Shown here one piece after another: positions 58,201 to 64,000 of a stretch of 64,000 nt of DNA. The stretch is taken from contig NC_134829.1 in assembly GCF_004210375.1 (NCBI RefSeq), positions 56,722,107 to 56,786,106 of the forward strand, given 5' to 3'. The translations under genes and the position numbers were made by a program. Below the pieces are notes generated by a model. That model saw only the letters and a program-made list of their open reading frames with translations, did not search any database and was not told where the DNA came from. Every line of letters starts with the position of its first letter. Within the stretch, counting starts at the first letter, position 1. This stretch comes from Tachypleus tridentatus. Its lineage: Eukaryota > Arthropoda > Merostomata > Xiphosura > Limulidae.

Positions 58201-61200
58201 CACAAACATCTTAAGTCACACTATAGCTATATACTTACATCATTCCTTAACTTTACACAAACATCTTAAGTCACACTATAGCTATACTTACATCATTCCT
58301 TAACTTTACACAAACATCTTAAGTCACACTATAGCTATACTTACATCATTCCTTAACTTTACACAAACATCTTAAGTCACACTATAGCTATACTTACATC
58401 ATTCTGAATTTTACACAAACATCTTAAGTCACACTATAGCTATACTTACATCATTCCTTAACTTTACACAAACATCTTAAGTCACACTATAGCTATACTT
58501 ACATCATTCCTTAACTTTACACAAACATCTTAAGTCACACTATAGCTATACTTACATCATTCCTTAACTTTACACAAACATCTTAAGTCACACTATAGCT
58601 ATACTTACATCATTCCTTAACTTTACACAAACATCTTAAGTCACACTATAGCTATACTTACATCATTCCTTAACTTTACACAAACATCTTAAGTCACACT
58701 ATAGCTATACTTACATCATTCCTTAACTTTACACAAACATCTTAAGTCACACTATAGCTATACTTACATCATTCCTTAACTTTACACAAACATCTTAAGT
58801 CACACTATAGCTATACTTACATCATTCCTTAACTTTACACAAACATCTTAAGTCACACTATAGCTATACTTACATCATTCCTTAACTTTACACAAACATC
58901 TTAAGTCACACTATAGCTATACTTACATCATTCCTTAACTTTACACAAACATCTTAAGTCACACTATAGCTATACTTACATCATTCCTTAACTTTACACA
59001 AACATCTTAAGTCACACTATAGCTATACTTACATCATTCCTTAACTTTACACAAACATCTTAAGTCACACTATAGCTATACTTACATCATTCCTTAACTT
59101 TACACAAACATCTTAAGTCACACTATAGCTACACTTACATCATTCCTTAACTTTACACAAACATCTTAAGTCACACTATAGCTATACTTACATATTCTAC
59201 TTACATCACACTATATTCCTTACATCACTGAATTTTACACAAACATCTTAAGTCACACTATAGCTATACTTACATCATTCCTTAACTTTACACAAACATC
59301 TTAAGTCACACTATAGCTATACTTACATCATTCCTTAACTTTACACAAACATCTTAAGTCACACTATAGCTATACTTACATCATTCCTTAACTTTACACA
59401 AACATCTTAAGTCACACTATAGCTATACTTACATCATTCCTTAACTTTACACAAACATCTTAAGTCACACTATAGCTATACTTACATCATTCCTTAACTT
59501 TACACAAACATCTTAAGTCACACTATAGCTATACTTACATCATTCCTTAACTTTACACAAACATCTTAAGTCACACTATAGCTATACTTACATCATTCCT
59601 TAACTTTACACAAACATCTTAAGTCACACTATAGCTATACTTACATCATTCCTTAACTTTACACAAACATCTTAAGTCACACTATAGCTATACTTACATC
59701 ATTCCTTAACTTTACACAAACATCTTAAGTCACACTATAGCTATACTTACATCATTCCTTAACTTTACACAAACATCTTAAGTCACACTATAGCTATACT
59801 TACATCATTCCTTAACTTTACACAAACATCTTAAGTCACACTATAGCTATACTTACATCATTCCTTAATTTTACACAAACATCTTAAGTCACACTATAGC
59901 TATACTTACATCATTCCTTAACTTTACACAAACATCTTAAGTCACACTATAGCTATACTTACATCATTCCTTAACTTTACACAAACATCTTAAGTCACAC
60001 TATAGCTATACTTACATCATTCTGAATTTTACACAAACATCTTAAGTCACACTATAGCTATACTTACATCATTCCTTAACTTTACACAAACATCTTAAGT
60101 CACACTATAGCTATACTTACATCATTCCTTAACTTTACACAAACATCTTAAGTCACACTATAGCTATACTTACATCATTCCTTAACTTTACACAAACATC
60201 TTAAGTCACACTATAGCTATACTTACATCATTCTTAACTTTACACAAACATCTTAAGTCACACTATAGCTATACTTACATCATTCCTTAACTTTACACAA
60301 ACATCTTAAGTCACACTATAGCTATACTTACATCATTCCTTAACTTTACACAAACATCTTAAGTCACACTATAGCTATACTTACATCATTCCTTAACTTT
60401 ACACAAACATCTTAAGTCACACTATAGCTATACTTACATCATTCCTTAACTTTACACAAACATCTTAAGTCACACTATAGCTATACTTACATCATTCCTT
60501 AACAATTTTACACAAACATCTTAAGTCACACTATAGCTATACTTACATCATTCCTTAACTTTACACAAACATCTTAAGTCACACTATAGCTATACTTACA
60601 TCATTCCTTAACTTTACACAAACATCTTAAGTCACACTATAGCTATACTTACATCATTCCTTAACTTTACACAAACATCTTAAGTCACACTATAGCTATA
60701 CTTACATCATTCCTTAACTTTACACAAACATCTTAAGTCACACTATAGCTATACTTACATCATTTCTTAACTTTACACAAACATCTTAAGTCACACTATA
60801 GCTATACTTACATCATTCCTTAACTTTACACAAACATCTTAAGTCACACTATAGCTATACTTACATCATTCCTTAACTTTACACAAACATCTTAAGTCAC
60901 ACTATAGCTATACTTACATCATTCCTTAACTTTACACAAACATCTTAAGTCACACTATAGCTATACTTACATCATTCCTTAACTTTACACAAACATCTTA
61001 AGTCACACTATAGCTATACTTACATCATTCCTTAACTTTACACAAACATCTTAAGTCACACTATAGCTATGAACTTACATCATTCCTTAACTTTACACAA
61101 ACATCTTAAGTCACACTATAGCTATACTTACATCATTCCTTAACTTTACACAAACATCTTAAGTCACACTATAGCTATACTTACATCATTCCTTAACTTT

Positions 61201-64000
61201 ACACAAACATCTTAAGTCACACTATAGCTATACTTACATCATTCCTTAACTTTACACAAACATCTTAAGTCACACTATAGCTATACTTACATCATTCCTT
61301 AACTTTACACAAACATCTTAAGTCACACTATAGCTATACTTACATCATTCCTTAACTTTACACAAACATCTTAAGTCACACTATAGCTATACTTACATCA
61401 TTCCTTAACTTTACACAAACATCTTAAGTCACACTATAGCTATACTTACATCATTCCTTAACTTTACACAAACATCTTAAGTCACACTATAGCTATACTT
61501 ACATCATTCCTTAACTTTACACAAACATCTTAAGTCACACACTATAGCTATACTTACATCATTCCTTAACATTCTTACACAAACATCTTAAGTCACACTA
61601 TAGCTATACTTACATCATTCCTTAACTTTACACAAACATCTTAAGTCACACTATAGCTATACTTACATCATTCCTTAACTTTACACAAACATCTTAAGTC
61701 ACACTATAGCTATACTTACATCATTCCTTAACTTTACACAAACATCTTAAGTCACACTATAGCTATACTTACATCATTCCTTAACTTTACACAAACATCT
61801 TAAGTCACACTATAGCTATACTTACATCATTCCTTAACTTTACACAAACATCTTAAGTCACACTATAGCTATACTTACATCATTCCTTAACTTTACACAA
61901 ACATCTTAAGTCACACTATAGCTATACTTACATCATTCCTTAACTTTACACAAACATCTTAAGTCACACTATAGCTATACTTACATCATTCCTTAACTTT
62001 ACACAAACATCTTAAGTCACACTATAGCTATACTTACATCATTCCTTAACTTTACACAAACATCTTAAGTCACACTATAGCTATACTTACATCATTCCTT
62101 AATTTTACACAAACATCTTAAGTCACACTATAGCTATACTTACATCATTCCTTAACTTTACACAAACATCTTAAGTCACACTATAGCTATACTTACATCA
62201 TTCCTTAACTTTACACAAACATCTTAAGTCACACTATAGCTATACTTACATCATTCCTTAACTTTACACAAACATCTTAAGTCACACTATAGCTATACTT
62301 ACATCATTCCTTAACTTTACACAAACATCTTAAGTCACACTATAGCTATACTTACATCATTCCTTAACTTTACACAAACATCTTAAGTCACACTATAGCT
62401 ATACTTACATCATTCCTTAACTTTACACAAACATCTTAAGTCACACTATAGCTATACTTACATCATTCCTTAACTTTACACAAACATCTTAAGTCACACT
62501 ATAGCTATACTTACTATCATTCCTTAACTTTACACAAACATCATCACACTATAGCTATACTTACAATTCCTTAACTTACACAAACATCTTAAGTCACACT
62601 ATAGCTATACTTACATCATTCCTTAACTTTACACAAACATCTTAAGTCACACTATAGCTATACTTACATCATTCCTTAACTTTACACAAACATCTTAAGT
62701 CACACTATAGCTATACTTACATCATTCCTTAACTTTACACAAACATCTTAAGTCACACTATAGCTATACTTACATCATTCCTTAACTTTACACAAACATC
62801 TTAAGTCACACTATAGCTATACTTACATCATTCCTTAACTTTACACAAACATCTTAAGTCACACTATAGCTATACTTACATCATTCCTTAACTTTACACA
62901 AACATCTTAAGTCACACTATAGCTATACTTACATCATTCCTTAACTTTACACAAACATCTTAAGTCACACTATAGCTATACTTACATCATTCCTTAACTT
63001 TACACAAACATCTTAAGTCACACTATAGCTATACTTACATCATTCCTTAACTTTACACAAACATCTTAAGTCACACTATAGCTATACTTTACATCATCTT
63101 TCACACTATAGCTATACTTACAACTTTACACAAACATCTTAAGTCACACTATAGCTATACTTACATCATTCCTTAACTTTACACAAACATCTTAAGTCAC
63201 ACTATAGCTATACTTACATCATTCCTTAACTTTACACAAACATCTTAAGTCACACTATAGCTATACTTACATCATTCCTTAACTTTACACAAACATCTTA
63301 AGTCACACTATAGCTATACTTACATCATTCCTTAACTTTACACAAACATCTTAAGTACATCATTACATCTTAACTTTACACAAACATCTTAAGTCACACT
63401 ATAGCTATACTTACATCATTCCTTAACTTTACACAAACATCTTAAGTCACACTATAGCTATACTTACATCATTCCTTAACTTTACACAAACATCTTAAGT
63501 CACACTATAGCTATACTTACATCATTCCTTAACTTTACACAAACATCTTAAGTCACACTATAGCTATACTTACATCATTCCTTAACTTTACACAAACATC
63601 TTAAGTCACACTATAGCTATACTTACATCATTCCTTAACTTTACACAAACATCTTAAGTCACACTATAGCTACACTTACATCATTCCTTAACTTTACACA
63701 AACATCTTAAGTCACACTATAGCTATACTTACATCATTCCTTAACTTTACACAAACATCTTAAGTCACACTATAGCTATACTTACATCATTCCTTAACTT
63801 TACACAAACATCTTAAGTCACACTATAGCTATACTTACATCATTCCTTAACTTTACACAAACATCTTAAGTCACACTATAGCTATACTTACATCATTCCT
63901 TAACTTTACACAAACATCTTAAGTCACACTATAGCTATACTTACATCATTCCTTAACTTTACACAAACATCTTAAGTCACACTATAGCTATACTTACATC
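52258..64000. repeat. 53-bp satellite array, >11.7 kb
   Basis: About 220 copies of CACACTATAGCTATACTTAC ATCATTCCTTAACTTTACAC AAACATCTTAAGT (53 bp), running past the window end. A 52-bp variant has ATTCTGAATTTTAC in the middle; others have TAGCTACAC or AGTGACAC. Every unit carries the palindrome TATAGCTATA and the palindrome CTTAAG. Variants are mixed from 52.3 to about 57.05 kb, while 57.05-64 kb is almost uniform. No SINE or other transposon interrupts it. Stops in all frames keep it noncoding. Confidence 0.97.
53571..56160. repeat. ~1.06-1.11 kb higher-order repeat in the satellite
   Basis: A signature block (GCTGTACTTACATCAATCCT, then CACTCTAGC, then GCTATAATTAC, later CATCCTAAG, CATTCATTAAC and ATAGGTACAC) recurs with starts near 53571, 54627 and 55737, that is, spaced 1,056 and 1,110 bp (20 and 21 monomers). 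Confidence 0.85.

Noticed and set aside
52258-64000. CRISPR-like regular repeats
   Set aside because: Units are directly tandem with no unique spacers, and the context is a eukaryotic nuclear genome.

Overview
The window looks like intergenic DNA from a large, AT-rich invertebrate nuclear genome. I see no bacterial-style gene, operon, rRNA, functional tRNA gene or CRISPR array, and no intact host protein-coding gene. A tRNA-derived SINE family (here 'family A', about 270 bp, with a long GGCGGTGGGTGGTGATGACT body) occurs about 19 times on both strands, together with a shorter tRNA-derived family ('family B', about 120 bp). This SINE combination makes me guess a chelicerate, most likely a horseshoe crab. 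That is recall plus pattern, not proof.

Layout. 1-1.3 kb: a 45-bp minisatellite and an ATGTA-type microsatellite. 1.3-13.8 kb: SINEs, an unidentified decayed coding remnant (4.9-5.5 kb), a head-to-head fragment of a Penelope-like element (PLE) terminal repeat (5.9-6.2 kb), two weak candidate exons, a small GC-rich repeat island (10.3 kb), and a Tc1-like deletion derivative interrupted by a SINE with a target-site duplication (12.5-13.2 kb). 13.8-18.4 kb: a 24-bp minisatellite, a decayed Tc1-like transposase interrupted by a family B SINE, and TA-rich and 37-bp tandem repeats. 18.4-20.2 kb: a PLE with a well-preserved reverse transcriptase, a GIY-YIG tail in the same frame broken by two stops, and a terminal repeat carrying a hammerhead-ribozyme-like core. 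20.2-35 kb: many short tandem arrays, SINEs and a mariner deletion derivative with TIRs and TA target duplication (25.1-26.0 kb). 35.9-37.6 kb: a 415-bp inverted duplication around an 830-bp spacer. 38.2-45.3 kb: a 69-bp minisatellite with a 1,929-bp higher-order repeat. 45.5-46.0 kb: a second, different PLE fragment. 46.17-48.85 kb: the most interesting element, a two-gene DNA transposon with perfect 15-bp TIRs and convergent, truncated SWIM zinc-finger and THAP transposase genes. 52.26-64.0 kb: a 53-bp satellite that runs off the window end.

The coding content is almost entirely transposon protein in various states of decay. Most long open frames in the window arise because array periods (45, 24, 48, 42, 69 bp) are multiples of three, so they are not genes. 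The best biological leads are the THAP/SWIM transposon, the PLE ribozyme, the 1.9-kb higher-order repeat and the inverted duplication.
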